From NCBI RefSeq assembly GCF_029223525.1, contig NZ_JARHTQ010000003.1, positions 416,123-480,122 on the forward strand: DNA of 64,000 nucleotides, written 5' to 3'. Source of the DNA: Streptantibioticus ferralitis (GTDB lineage Bacteria; Actinomycetota; Actinomycetes; Streptomycetales; Streptomycetaceae). Position numbers and translations under genes: made by a program. Of the stretch, positions 27,141-34,908 are shown piece by piece. How positions within the stretch are numbered: the first letter of the stretch is position 1; each line of letters opens with the position of its first letter. The notes under the pieces were generated by a model. That model was not told where the DNA came from, ran no database searches, and saw only the letters and a program-made list of their open reading frames with translations.

Positions 27141-28151
27141 ATGAAGACCAAAGCCTTCGGAGCTTACGGATGGCTCCTGTTCACCATGGTGCTGTGGGGG
27201 AGCGCCTTCCCTTCGTCGAAGTACGCGGTGGAGCATGTCCCGCATGAGGTCGCGGCCCTGTTCCGGTTCGGCGGCGGTGCCATCGTCCTGCTGCTCATAA
27301 CCTTCTTCCGGCGACCGCAGCAGACCCCACCGCTCAAGGCCGTCTTAGGTGCCTGCGTGGCCGGGATAGTCGGCGTCTTCGGCTACAACGCGCTCTTCTT
27401 CTGGGGTGTCACCATGGCCCCAGCGAGCGACGGCGGGGTGATCTTCCCCGCGCTCACCCCGGTCATCACGTCCCTCGCCCTCATCCTGGGCGGCCGCGAG
27501 TCGGCGCGGCCCGTGCGCATCATCGGCCTGGCGGTCGGCGTCGGAGGCGCGGCGCTGTTCTTCGTCGCCACCACCGCCCACGGCGGGGGCGGCTCCGACC
27601 GGCTCATGGGCGACACCATCTTCCTCGTCGGTGCCGCCGTGTGGTCCGTCTACACCCTGCTCAACCGTAAGTTGGTGGTCGGCATGGACCCCGTGCAGGC
27701 GGTGATGTACTCGACCGTCGCCGGCTCCCTGGCACTCGCGGTGATGGCCGTACCGAAGTTCGGCAGCGTCCAGTGGGGCGACCTGTCGGGCGGCTTCTGG
27801 GTCAACGCCGTCCATCTCGCGATCGGCCCGACCGCCATCGCCTACCTGCTGTACGTCCGCGGTATCCGGGACCTCGGTGCCTCCACCGCCTCGGTGATGA
27901 TGTTCGCCGTCCCGCTGTTCAGCACCCTGTTCTCCTTCATCTTCCTCGGGGAGTCCTTCACCTGGGCCCAGGGCGGCGCGGCCCTGATCATGCTGGGCGG
28001 TGCCTTCCTCGCCGTGGTCAGCGCACGCGGAGCCGCAAAGCCCGCCGCCCGGAAGGAGAGCGACGGGGAGCCGGCCGTCGCCCGGGGACAGGGCAGCACT
28101 GTCGCTCCCCAGGTGCGGGATGCGGTGGTAACCGAGGCCGAAGGGAGTTGA
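27141..28151 (+). CDS. EamA (DMT superfamily) exporter
   Basis: This 336-residue membrane protein has two EamA repeats and about ten hydrophobic helices. They include WLLFTMVLWGSAFPSSKYAV at the start, VGVGGAALFFVATT at the end of the first repeat, GDTIFLVGAAVWSVYTLLNR opening the second and GGAALIMLGGAFLAVVSARG at the end. The C-terminus is a polar tail. DMT family members of this type often export amino acids and related metabolites, so it is a natural candidate for exporting the cluster product. A strong hairpin ends the transcription unit. Confidence 0.9.
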   Translation: MKTKAFGAYGWLLFTMVLWGSAFPSSKYAVEHVPHEVAALFRFGGGAIVLLLITFFRRPQQTPPLKAVLGACVAGIVGVFGYNALFFWGVTMAPASDGGVIFPALTPVITSLALILGGRESARPVRIIGLAVGVGGAALFFVATTAHGGGGSDRLMGDTIFLVGAAVWSVYTLLNRKLVVGMDPVQAVMYSTVAGSLALAVMAVPKFGSVQWGDLSGGFWVNAVHLAIGPTAIAYLLYVRGIRDLGASTASVMMFAVPLFSTLFSFIFLGESFTWAQGGAALIMLGGAFLAVVSARGAAKPAARKESDGEPAVARGQGSTVAPQVRDAVVTEAEGS

Positions 28152-28193
28152 CAGGCCGGAACCGGTGTGCGCGGAGCCGCCGGAGAAGAGACC

Positions 28194-28244
28194 GGGCCGG
28201 TGTGCCCGCTGGTAATCCCCCGTCGAAGCGGGGCACACCGGCCC
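28194..28244 (+). terminator. Intrinsic terminator-like hairpin after the exporter
   Basis: GGGCCGGTGTGCCC at 28194-28207 pairs perfectly with GGGCACACCGGCCC at 28231-28244 around a 23-base loop. It separates the exporter operon from the SARP gene. Confidence 0.7.
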
Positions 28245-28452
28245 TTCGCCCGACCGGCCGGGCCAAGGCAGAACCGGGCGACGAGTTTCGGTCAATCCTG
28301 GAAGCCGATGTTCGTCGCGGATGCGCTTGGCGCAATTACTTCGTGCGCACGGGGGTTGTCCGAATTTCGCAGCCCTGACCCTGGGAATCCTGAAAAATGG
28401 AACGTCGCAATCCCTGGAACGAGTCATCATGGTTTTGGAAGCATGGGGGCCA

Positions 28453-30444
28453 GTGTTGGAGTGTCGTGTCTTGGGCCTGCTCGAGATGTGGTGTGGCCAA
28501 GAACGCCTGGGGTTGTCCGGAAGAAAGCGTCAGACGGTCCTCGGCGCGCTCCTCCTCGCGCACGGTGAATCGGTTTCGCTCAACCGCCTGATGGACACCG
28601 TGTGGGAACACCGGGCGCCCGTCACCGCCGCCAAGCAGATCCGCAACGTCGCATCCGACCTTCGCAAGATCCATCCGGAGATCGCCGAGCGGCTCACGCT
28701 GTCCGGGGACGGCTACCGCCTGGCAGTCGATGGCTGGTGCCTGGACGCCCGCGTGTTCACCGAACGGGTCGCCCGGGCACGCGAACACCGGAACGAAGGA
28801 CGCCTCGCGGAAGCTCTGGAGGAGTTCCGCGCCGCACTACTCCTCTGGCGCGGTCCCGCGCTGGCTGGACTCGAAAGCCCGGCCCTGCGCGCGCAGATAG
28901 CCGGACTGGAGGAAATGCGGCTCGCCGCCATGGAGGAGCGGGTCGAACTGGAACTGGCCCAAGGCAATCACGAATCCGTCGTCGGCGACCTCTCCGCGTG
29001 GGTGGCGGAGAATCGGCTGCGGGAACGCCTCGTGGCCCAGCTGATGCTGGCGCTTTACCGTTCCGGTGCACAGGCGCGTGCTCTCACCGTTTATGAGGAG
29101 ACCCGCCGGATTCTCAAGGACGAGTTGGGTGTCAACCCGGGCGTGGAATTACAGGAGCTGCACCGCCGTATTCTGCAGAGCGAAGGCCGGCCATCGGCTC
29201 GCAGCGCTCCCGTTCTGAGGTGCAACAGCCTGCCGATCTCTGCCGTTCATTTCACCGGCCGGTCCCGTGAAATGAAGGTTCTCAGCGACGTGGCCCGGAG
29301 CTACGCGGAAGGCGGCCGCCCGCCCTCCGCCGCTCCCGCGGTCCTGGCGATCGACGGCATGGCCGGCATCGGCAAGACGACGCTGTCGGTGCATGCCGCA
29401 CACGAGTTCACGCCGCTGTACCCGGACGCGCAGCTGTTCGTCGACATGGGTGCCTGCGCCGCGGACGGCCGGCCGCTGGATCCCGGGATGGCTCTGGGCA
29501 CGCTGCTGGCAGGGCTCGGATTTCCACCGAGCGACATGCCGGAGGGCCTGGAGGAGCGCTCTGCCACCTGGCGTCGGCTCCTCGCCGACCGCCGCACGCT
29601 GATCCTGCTCGACAACGTGGCCGACACCCAGCAGATCCTCCCGCTGCTGCCCGGGGTGCCTAGCTGCCTGACCATCGTGACGAGCCGTACGCGGCTCACC
29701 GACCTCATCGCCACCTGCCATCTCACGCTCCGGGAGATGACGTCCGCGGAAGGCCGGGATCTGTTCTGCAGGATGGTCGGGGATAATCGCGTGGCGGAGG
29801 AGCGCGAAGCAGTGGACACCGTCGTCGACGTGTGCGGACGTTTGCCACTGGCGATTCGGCTGGCCGCCGCCAAACTGCGCCACCGCGCTTCCTGGTCCGT
29901 CGCCTACCTCGCCTCTCGCCTGGCCAGGGGAAGACAGCGGCTGGCCACTCTGGAGGCGGAGGACGGCGGCCTGATCGAGGTGTTCCGTCAGTCCTACGCA
30001 GGACTGAGCCGGGGTCAGCAACGTATCTTCCGGCTGCTCGGCCAGATGCCGGGCGACCACATCGAGACGCGCAACGTCGCCGGGCTCGCCAGGATCTCCC
30101 TGGCCCAGGCGGACACCCTGCTCGAATCGCTCGTCGATGCCCATCTGCTCGCCACGTCGAGCCCGGGGCGTTATGTGATCCACGAACTGCTCCACGCGTA
30201 CGCCGGCCAGCTCGCGGCCGAAACGGCGGCCGACTTAGGGCAGAACACCCCCCGGTGCCGAACCCCTCGTGGACTGCGAACCGAATCCGCCCACGGTTTG
30301 GCCGTGGGCCTACCGGTCGCTTCGAAAGCCTGCCGTGTCTCTGAGCTCGACGCGGCCAACCGCCTTTTCTCCGGCAAAAGTATCAAACCGTCTCAGTGCA
30401 TTGGAGCCATGAGTGAGGAGCACAATCGTCCTGGTCCTTCGTGA
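28453..30444 (+). CDS. SARP/AfsR-like regulator without TPR domain (first copy)
   Basis: From GTG 28453 the product has 663 residues. An ATG at 28429 would add eight, but the related regulator at 44305 begins at the equivalent place and GGGGG stands before the GTG. It has an OmpR-like winged-helix domain (GLSGRKRQTVLGALLLAHGE, TAAKQIRNVASDLRKIHP), a bacterial transcriptional activation domain to about residue 245, and an NB-ARC ATPase with AIDGMAGIGKTTLSVHA and LILLDNVADTQQ. It stops near the end of the NB-ARC winged-helix part; the TPR repeats of AfsR are missing and the last 60 or so residues look unlike the family. It probably activates the cluster. Its 3' end overlaps the next gene by 32 bp. 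Confidence 0.9.
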   Translation: MLECRVLGLLEMWCGQERLGLSGRKRQTVLGALLLAHGESVSLNRLMDTVWEHRAPVTAAKQIRNVASDLRKIHPEIAERLTLSGDGYRLAVDGWCLDARVFTERVARAREHRNEGRLAEALEEFRAALLLWRGPALAGLESPALRAQIAGLEEMRLAAMEERVELELAQGNHESVVGDLSAWVAENRLRERLVAQLMLALYRSGAQARALTVYEETRRILKDELGVNPGVELQELHRRILQSEGRPSARSAPVLRCNSLPISAVHFTGRSREMKVLSDVARSYAEGGRPPSAAPAVLAIDGMAGIGKTTLSVHAAHEFTPLYPDAQLFVDMGACAADGRPLDPGMALGTLLAGLGFPPSDMPEGLEERSATWRRLLADRRTLILLDNVADTQQILPLLPGVPSCLTIVTSRTRLTDLIATCHLTLREMTSAEGRDLFCRMVGDNRVAEEREAVDTVVDVCGRLPLAIRLAAAKLRHRASWSVAYLASRLARGRQRLATLEAEDGGLIEVFRQSYAGLSRGQQRIFRLLGQMPGDHIETRNVAGLARISLAQADTLLESLVDAHLLATSSPGRYVIHELLHAYAGQLAAETAADLGQNTPRCRTPRGLRTESAHGLAVGLPVASKACRVSELDAANRLFSGKSIKPSQCIGAMSEEHNRPGPS

Positions 30445-31939
30445 TCCGGAATCCCCCGAGTCGAACCTCCGCAGCGAGGCCCTGGGTTCCTATCTGCGGC
30501 GGTTGCGGGTGATCGAGGGTAAGAGTGCGACGGTCGCCACGGATGCCACAGGTTCCCGTCAGGCCGTGACGCTGCTCGCCGAAGCGGCGACCCTGATCGG
30601 CGACGGCGGCGAGGTGCGCTATGTCCCCACCCGTGCCGCCCGCGATCGCGTCGCGGGTGACGGCGACGGGGCCTGGCTCCAGTCGATGGTGTCCCGGCAC
30701 CGCAAGCTGGTCCGCCGCTCCGTCGGCGCTATCTTCGAGTTCCCGCTCGAGGCCGAGGCGCGAGCCGGCGGTGACGAGCCCGCCTCCTTGAGGACCTTTG
30801 TCACCGACTGGACGGGGTTGCCCAGTTCCTGTGCCGTTGCCGTCCACCCGGGGCATCCGCTGAGCACCGGCCTCGGCCCGGGTGAGCACGCCTCGTTCAC
30901 CGGACGCTTCTGCCGCCACCCGCTCACCGGGGACCTCCTCCCGATCTGGGTCGGCGACTGGGTGAAGCCCGAATTCGGGACGGGAGCGGTCCTCCTCAAC
31001 CCCGGACACAACCTGCCCGACCTGGAGTTCAGCCGCAAGGTCGGTCTTCCCGTCCGGTTCTCGCTCGCGCCGAAGGGCCACGACGGCGCGCCGGTCGACT
31101 GGGTGAAGCCCCCGTACATCAAGTCGGGTCACGCCTACCGGGTCGGCCCCGCCGCCGAGGGACTGCCATTCGACGAGGCCAAGACCGTGTACTTCGCCGC
31201 TGTCGCGGAGCGGGGGCTGGTCGAGGAGTACACCGATTCCGGGATGGGCACCTTCCGGGTCGCCTCGGTCGGCTCCGACGGCGGCGTCGAGGTGCCGTGG
31301 GACCAGCGCCGGCGGACGGTAGCGCGCGACGACGCGTCCGGCGAGCCGGTGCGACTGTGCCTCTCGCCCGTTCTGAGCGTGGTGGAGGAGCACGTCCGTT
31401 CCGCCGAGCTGACGGTCGTCACCCCGTCCACCCGGGTCGAGGACGATCTGCTGGCCCTGCGTCTGCTGCTGGCCGAACCGGATATCGCACCCGTGGTCAA
31501 GACCGCCCCCGAGGTCGTCGTGGTGGGCAACGCCCAGCTGGCCAAGGGCACGGACCCCGCGACCTCGGAGGAGGTGCTGCGCCTCGCGCTGCTCGTCAGC
31601 GCCGCTCCGTTGGACATGCTGTCGGTCAAGCCGCAGCACATCGAGCCGTGCGAGCGCTTCCTGGCGGTTCACGCGACCGTCAGCGCGCGCGAGCCGGCCG
31701 ACGGCCAGGAGCGCTCCGGCGAGGTGTCCAAGGCCGCCGGCCAGATCAAGGGCCTGCTGGGCCGGCAGGACCTCAAGCAGGCCTTCACCCAGATGTACCG
31801 GCTACAGAAGACCCTGGCCAAGGCCGAGGGCCTAGGGGAGGCGGACGCGGTGTGTTATGCGGCCCTCGCCCACGTACTCGCCGGCGTGGAGACCCCGTTC
31901 GACCAGGCGGCGTTGAACAGCGCCTGGGAGAGCATCTGA
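30413..31939 (+). CDS. Leucyl-tRNA synthetase-like protein, editing domain kept, catalytic HIGH motif absent
   Basis: This 508-residue protein looks like a reduced class I synthetase. Residues about 165-260 match the CP1 editing domain of LeuRS: SFTGRFCRHPLTGDLLPIWV, then GDWVKPEFGTGAVLLNP, GHNLPDLEFSRKVGLPVRF and EGLPFDEAKTVYF. The usual HDxRD of active editing sites is HNLPD here, with the second Asp kept. The N-terminus (EALGSYLRRLRVIEGKSATV) aligns with the Rossmann start of LeuRS but has no HIGH. SEEVLRLALLVSAAPLDML resembles the junction before the anticodon-binding helices. No KMSKS is seen. It is likely unable to charge tRNA; it may hydrolyse mischarged tRNA-Leu and act in self-resistance (inference). 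It starts at GTG 30413 inside the SARP end. Confidence 0.75.
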   Translation: MRSTIVLVLRDPESPESNLRSEALGSYLRRLRVIEGKSATVATDATGSRQAVTLLAEAATLIGDGGEVRYVPTRAARDRVAGDGDGAWLQSMVSRHRKLVRRSVGAIFEFPLEAEARAGGDEPASLRTFVTDWTGLPSSCAVAVHPGHPLSTGLGPGEHASFTGRFCRHPLTGDLLPIWVGDWVKPEFGTGAVLLNPGHNLPDLEFSRKVGLPVRFSLAPKGHDGAPVDWVKPPYIKSGHAYRVGPAAEGLPFDEAKTVYFAAVAERGLVEEYTDSGMGTFRVASVGSDGGVEVPWDQRRRTVARDDASGEPVRLCLSPVLSVVEEHVRSAELTVVTPSTRVEDDLLALRLLLAEPDIAPVVKTAPEVVVVGNAQLAKGTDPATSEEVLRLALLVSAAPLDMLSVKPQHIEPCERFLAVHATVSAREPADGQERSGEVSKAAGQIKGLLGRQDLKQAFTQMYRLQKTLAKAEGLGEADAVCYAALAHVLAGVETPFDQAALNSAWESI

Positions 31940-31949
31940 CCGGTCCGTC

Positions 31950-32001
31950 GACGCCGAGGCGGGCGGCCTCCACGAAGGAGGCACGCGCGCGCCTCGGCGT
32001 C
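31950..32001. terminator. Bidirectional terminator between convergent genes
   Basis: GACGCCGAGGCG at 31950-31961 pairs with CGCCTCGGCGTC at 31990-32001, and a second smaller GCCTCC/GGAGGC hairpin lies inside. It separates the LeuRS-like gene (+) from the diiron oxidase gene (-). Confidence 0.7.
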
Positions 32002-32018
32002 GCGCGTGCCCGCCCCGG

Positions 32019-32789
32019 TCAGGTGGTGACGCCCACGAGTTGCTGCACCCCGTCCCAGTACCGCTCCACTAGTTCCAGGAACTCGGAGGAGCCCTCTTCG
32101 AACTCCTGTCGGGTGGTGGCCGATCCGACGTAGGGCGCGATCGCGTTGAAGACGGAGTTGCTGTGTCCCACCTCGACGTCGACGTGCAGCTTCCAGAAGT
32201 GGCGCGTCTTCTCGTCGTACCCCTGGTTGTGCAGACCGTCGTTGATCTTGGAGACCATGATGGAGGACATCGTCTCGTCGGCGTAGAGTGCGCCGAGAGC
32301 CGTGTAGATCGACGACTCGGTGTACAGACGCCGGATTCCGTCGTTCAGCTGCTGGGTGACCTCCAGCGGCTCGTACCGGTCGAGATGCTCCTGGTCGATG
32401 CCTAGGCGGGCGAGGAAGCCGGCGAAGAGCGTGGAATGTGTCGGGTCCGTACCGATCTCGTCGGCCACGTTGAGGACGATCTCCCGCAGAATCATCTCGT
32501 CGCGGGTCATCATTGCCATTCCCGTGATGTAGAAGGGGAGATGGCGGAAGAAGTAGTGGCACTCGCTGTAGAACAGGCGCTCCTGCCGAGGGTCGAACGG
32601 CGTGGTGCGGTAGACGTTCAGGAGCGGGTGCTCGACGGCGCGGTGCTCGGAGATGCGGACGAGCAGCCCGTCGAGGTAGGCCTTGACCGACGGGTCCGCC
32701 ACGGCGATACGTCGCCGGACGCCGGTTTCGACGTTGTCGAAGTGGTCCCACGCGGCGGTGGCGGGGTGCAGGGCGTTTGTCTCGGTCAT
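32019..32789 (-). CDS. Heme-oxygenase-like diiron oxidase, BesC-like
   Basis: This 256-residue all-helical protein is of the iron-containing HDO fold. Putative metal ligands are in [16 protein letters not shown] (Glu, His), [20 protein letters not shown] (Asp/Glu, His) and [13 protein letters not shown] (His, Asp, Glu, His). The family includes BesC, UndA and SznF-type oxidases. BesC breaks the C-C bond of 4-chloro-lysine to give 4-chloro-allylglycine. The pairing with a BesD-like halogenase, whose stop overlaps this ATG by 4 bp (ATGA), strongly suggests the same reaction. It is the last gene of the minus-strand operon that starts with leuC. Another HDO reaction, such as N-oxygenation, is not excluded by sequence alone. 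Confidence 0.82.
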   Translation of the reverse strand: MTETNALHPATAAWDHFDNVETGVRRRIAVADPSVKAYLDGLLVRISEHRAVEHPLLNVYRTTPFDPRQERLFYSECHYFFRHLPFYITGMAMMTRDEMILREIVLNVADEIGTDPTHSTLFAGFLARLGIDQEHLDRYEPLEVTQQLNDGIRRLYTESSIYTALGALYADETMSSIMVSKINDGLHNQGYDEKTRHFWKLHVDVEVGHSNSVFNAIAPYVGSATTRQEFEEGSSEFLELVERYWDGVQQLVGVTT

Positions 32790-33583
32790 GTCGCTTCTCT
32801 CGCTTCGTGGTTGTCGGCCGGTCGCCACTCTTCGATGGCGCTCGCCGCCGAGACGCCGGCATCGTCCCACCAGCGGTCGTCCGCGGTGATGTCGCGGCCC
32901 AGATCGCGCGCCCCCGCCCACGTCATGTTCAGGATGATCCGTGTCGCGTCTTCACGGAGCGGGACGGTGCGGTGCAGCGTGGTGTCGGTGCGCAGGAAAT
33001 AGACGTCGCCGGAGGCGAAGTGATAGGTGTGGATGGGATTTTCCGCGAGATACAGGTTGATTTGGGGCGACAACTTGTCCCATGAGGTGTGGGGTACGCA
33101 CTGCAGCAGGCCACCGACGTCGATGGGGGGCGCCTGGACAACCCAGATCAGGGCGTAGCTGAAGTCACCCCAGTGCCATCCATGGGTGTCCCCGCGACGT
33201 TCCTGGCGGGTAATCAGGAATTTTTCATCGCTTTTGGGGCACGGGTACAGTTTCTCGCCCGCGATGTCCTCGAGGGGCTGGACCAGGCCGGGGTTGGGGT
33301 AGAGCCCTGCGATGAGACCGCTGTTGTCCCGGATCACCTCACTCGGTACGACGGACATCGACCGGCGGGTGAAGCCGGTGGTGGCAAGCCGCAGATCCCT
33401 GCGTTCCGCATGGGAGCCGAGAAGGCGATCCGTCTCCTCACGGACCCGCACTCGGGTCGCCTCGCCGACGAGGTCCGTGACGGTGACCATGCCGTACCGA
33501 TGGAAGTGCTCTGACATCCGGCGGAGTTGGCGGCTTGCCGGACGGACGCAGACGTCTTCGAGTTCCGGCCCGCTGGTGCCCAT
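32786..33583 (-). CDS. BesD-like radical amino acid halogenase
   Basis: This 265-residue Fe/2-oxoglutarate protein contains [12 protein letters not shown]. His137-Trp-Gly139 replaces the His-x-Asp facial triad, and the Gly leaves room for chloride, the mark of free-amino-acid halogenases such as BesD. The distal ligand is His204 ([10 protein letters not shown]). Positions I recall as contacting lysine in BesD are all present with the same numbering from this start: Arg74, Glu120, His134, Asp140, Asn219, Thr221 and Trp239, plus Arg215 for 2-oxoglutarate. That agreement makes lysine or a close homologue the probable substrate and supports ATG 33583 (GGAGAG upstream). The expected product is 4-chloro-lysine, passed to the BesC-like enzyme downstream. 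The numbering match is from memory and needs an alignment. Confidence 0.88.
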   Translation of the reverse strand: MGTSGPELEDVCVRPASRQLRRMSEHFHRYGMVTVTDLVGEATRVRVREETDRLLGSHAERRDLRLATTGFTRRSMSVVPSEVIRDNSGLIAGLYPNPGLVQPLEDIAGEKLYPCPKSDEKFLITRQERRGDTHGWHWGDFSYALIWVVQAPPIDVGGLLQCVPHTSWDKLSPQINLYLAENPIHTYHFASGDVYFLRTDTTLHRTVPLREDATRIILNMTWAGARDLGRDITADDRWWDDAGVSAASAIEEWRPADNHEAREAT

Positions 33584-33670
33584 GGTGCTCTCCGTTCTCG
33601 CGTGTACGCTCGACCGTCGCGCTCGACGAGCGGGGACTGACTGCTTTGGCTCGGGTGGCGGGGAAGAGGC

Positions 33671-34870
33671 CTATGCGGACCCGACGGCGGCGGCGAACGT
33701 GGACCGCTCACGGGCGACGGAAGCACGCTCCCAGGTTTCGCGGTCGCGGAGATACAGCGGGTCCCGCGCGGTGATCGACTCGACTCCGGCACGGCCCGTG
33801 CCCAGCCGCCACCTGACCGACCCGGTGACCTTGACCGCGCAGGTGTCGATGAACGCCTGTGCGCTGCGCCGTAGTTCCCCGTACCAGCGGCCCTCGACCG
33901 CCTCGCGGACCCATAGCTGTTCGAGATGTGTCTTCTCGCGGATGGTCTCGAAGCGCAGGACGGCGCTCTCCAGTTGCCGGTAGGAGCGGAGCAGCAGCCA
34001 CGCCGCCGGCATCTCCCGCGCCTCCAGCACCTTCACGTCGCTGCCGAGGTGTTCGAGGCCGCTGTAACGTCCCAGTCCGTGCCTGCCGACGCGGCTGTTC
34101 AGCGTGCCGATCATCTCGGGCAGCGCCATTGGACGGCCGTCGACGGAGGTCGGAACACCGCCGAGGAAACCGACGTCCACCGTCTCCTCAGCGGGGGTGC
34201 CGCTCGCCCGGGTCCACTGGTAGAGGCGCTCCGGCACCTCGAAGCCCTCGGGGTCATCCAGGGAACCGGACTCGAACTCGCGGCACCACAGGTTGGAGTC
34301 GCTGGAGACCGTCCGCCCACTCATCAGGGTCAGCCCCGCCGCGGTGAGTTCCGCGGACTTTCGGGGCCGGTCGACGGGCTCCAGGTCGTAGGGACTGCCG
34401 TACCGTCCGGTGAAGCCGATCAGTTCCAGGGCCCCGTTGAGGCGGCGAAGGGTGTTCTGTGACCGGTTGGCGGTATGGAGGATCGTCTCGCTTCCCAGTT
34501 CCTGTGCCAGGTCCACGGCGAGCCGGGCGATCAGCGGCCTGCTCAGCGAGGAGCTGATGGGATGGGTGCCCAGATAGACCGCCTGGGCGGATATCGCGGG
34601 GCGGACGAACTCGTCGACGAACTGCCGTGTCCCCTCGAGCACATGCAGTTTGACGCCCAGCCGGTCGCAGATCTCCTGCTTGGCCTCTTGCGACTCACCC
34701 TCTCCGAGGTCGACGGTGAGCGCGTGGATGTCGGTGGCCCCCATGTCCCTGAGCCGGTACAGGAGATAGGTGCTGTCCAGGCCGCCGCTGAACATCGTCA
34801 CCAAGGGAGCGGCGATGTCCGTGCCGCCCGTTGCGAGTTCCCGGAACGACCTGATCACGGAATTGTGCAT
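33671..34870 (-). CDS. Argininosuccinate synthase-like ATP-dependent ligase with altered substrate motif
   Basis: This 399-residue protein begins MHNSVIRSFRELATGGTDIA behind GGAGAGGAG, which favours ATG 34870 over a GTG at 34912 that overlaps the leuDB stop. The PP-loop is VTMFSGGLDSTYLLY. Argininosuccinate-synthase landmarks follow: TVDLGEGESQEAKQEI, AVYLGTHPISSSLSRPLIAR, SDSNLWCREFESGSLDDPEG and LNSRVGRHGLGRYSGLEHLG. The signature GCTGKGNDQVRFE, which holds aspartate and citrulline, is replaced by TANRSQNTLRRLNG, so both natural substrates are unlikely. It probably adenylates a carbonyl or carboxyl group and joins it to an amine in the cluster product. It lies in an operon between leuDB and the halogenase. 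Confidence 0.8.
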   Translation of the reverse strand: MHNSVIRSFRELATGGTDIAAPLVTMFSGGLDSTYLLYRLRDMGATDIHALTVDLGEGESQEAKQEICDRLGVKLHVLEGTRQFVDEFVRPAISAQAVYLGTHPISSSLSRPLIARLAVDLAQELGSETILHTANRSQNTLRRLNGALELIGFTGRYGSPYDLEPVDRPRKSAELTAAGLTLMSGRTVSSDSNLWCREFESGSLDDPEGFEVPERLYQWTRASGTPAEETVDVGFLGGVPTSVDGRPMALPEMIGTLNSRVGRHGLGRYSGLEHLGSDVKVLEAREMPAAWLLLRSYRQLESAVLRFETIREKTHLEQLWVREAVEGRWYGELRRSAQAFIDTCAVKVTGSVRWRLGTGRAGVESITARDPLYLRDRETWERASVARERSTFAAAVGSA

Positions 34871-34908
34871 CGGCTGGCTCCTCTCCTGGTCCCTGGACGC
34901 TCGCGATG

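Noticed and set aside
30413..31939. Functional second leucyl-tRNA synthetase (drug-resistant target copy)
   Set aside because: It lacks HIGH and KMSKS and is about half the normal length, so it cannot be a full synthetase.
32786..33583. Ordinary Fe/2-oxoglutarate hydroxylase
   Set aside because: The carboxylate of the metal triad is replaced by Gly in HWG, and the BesD lysine pocket residues are present.
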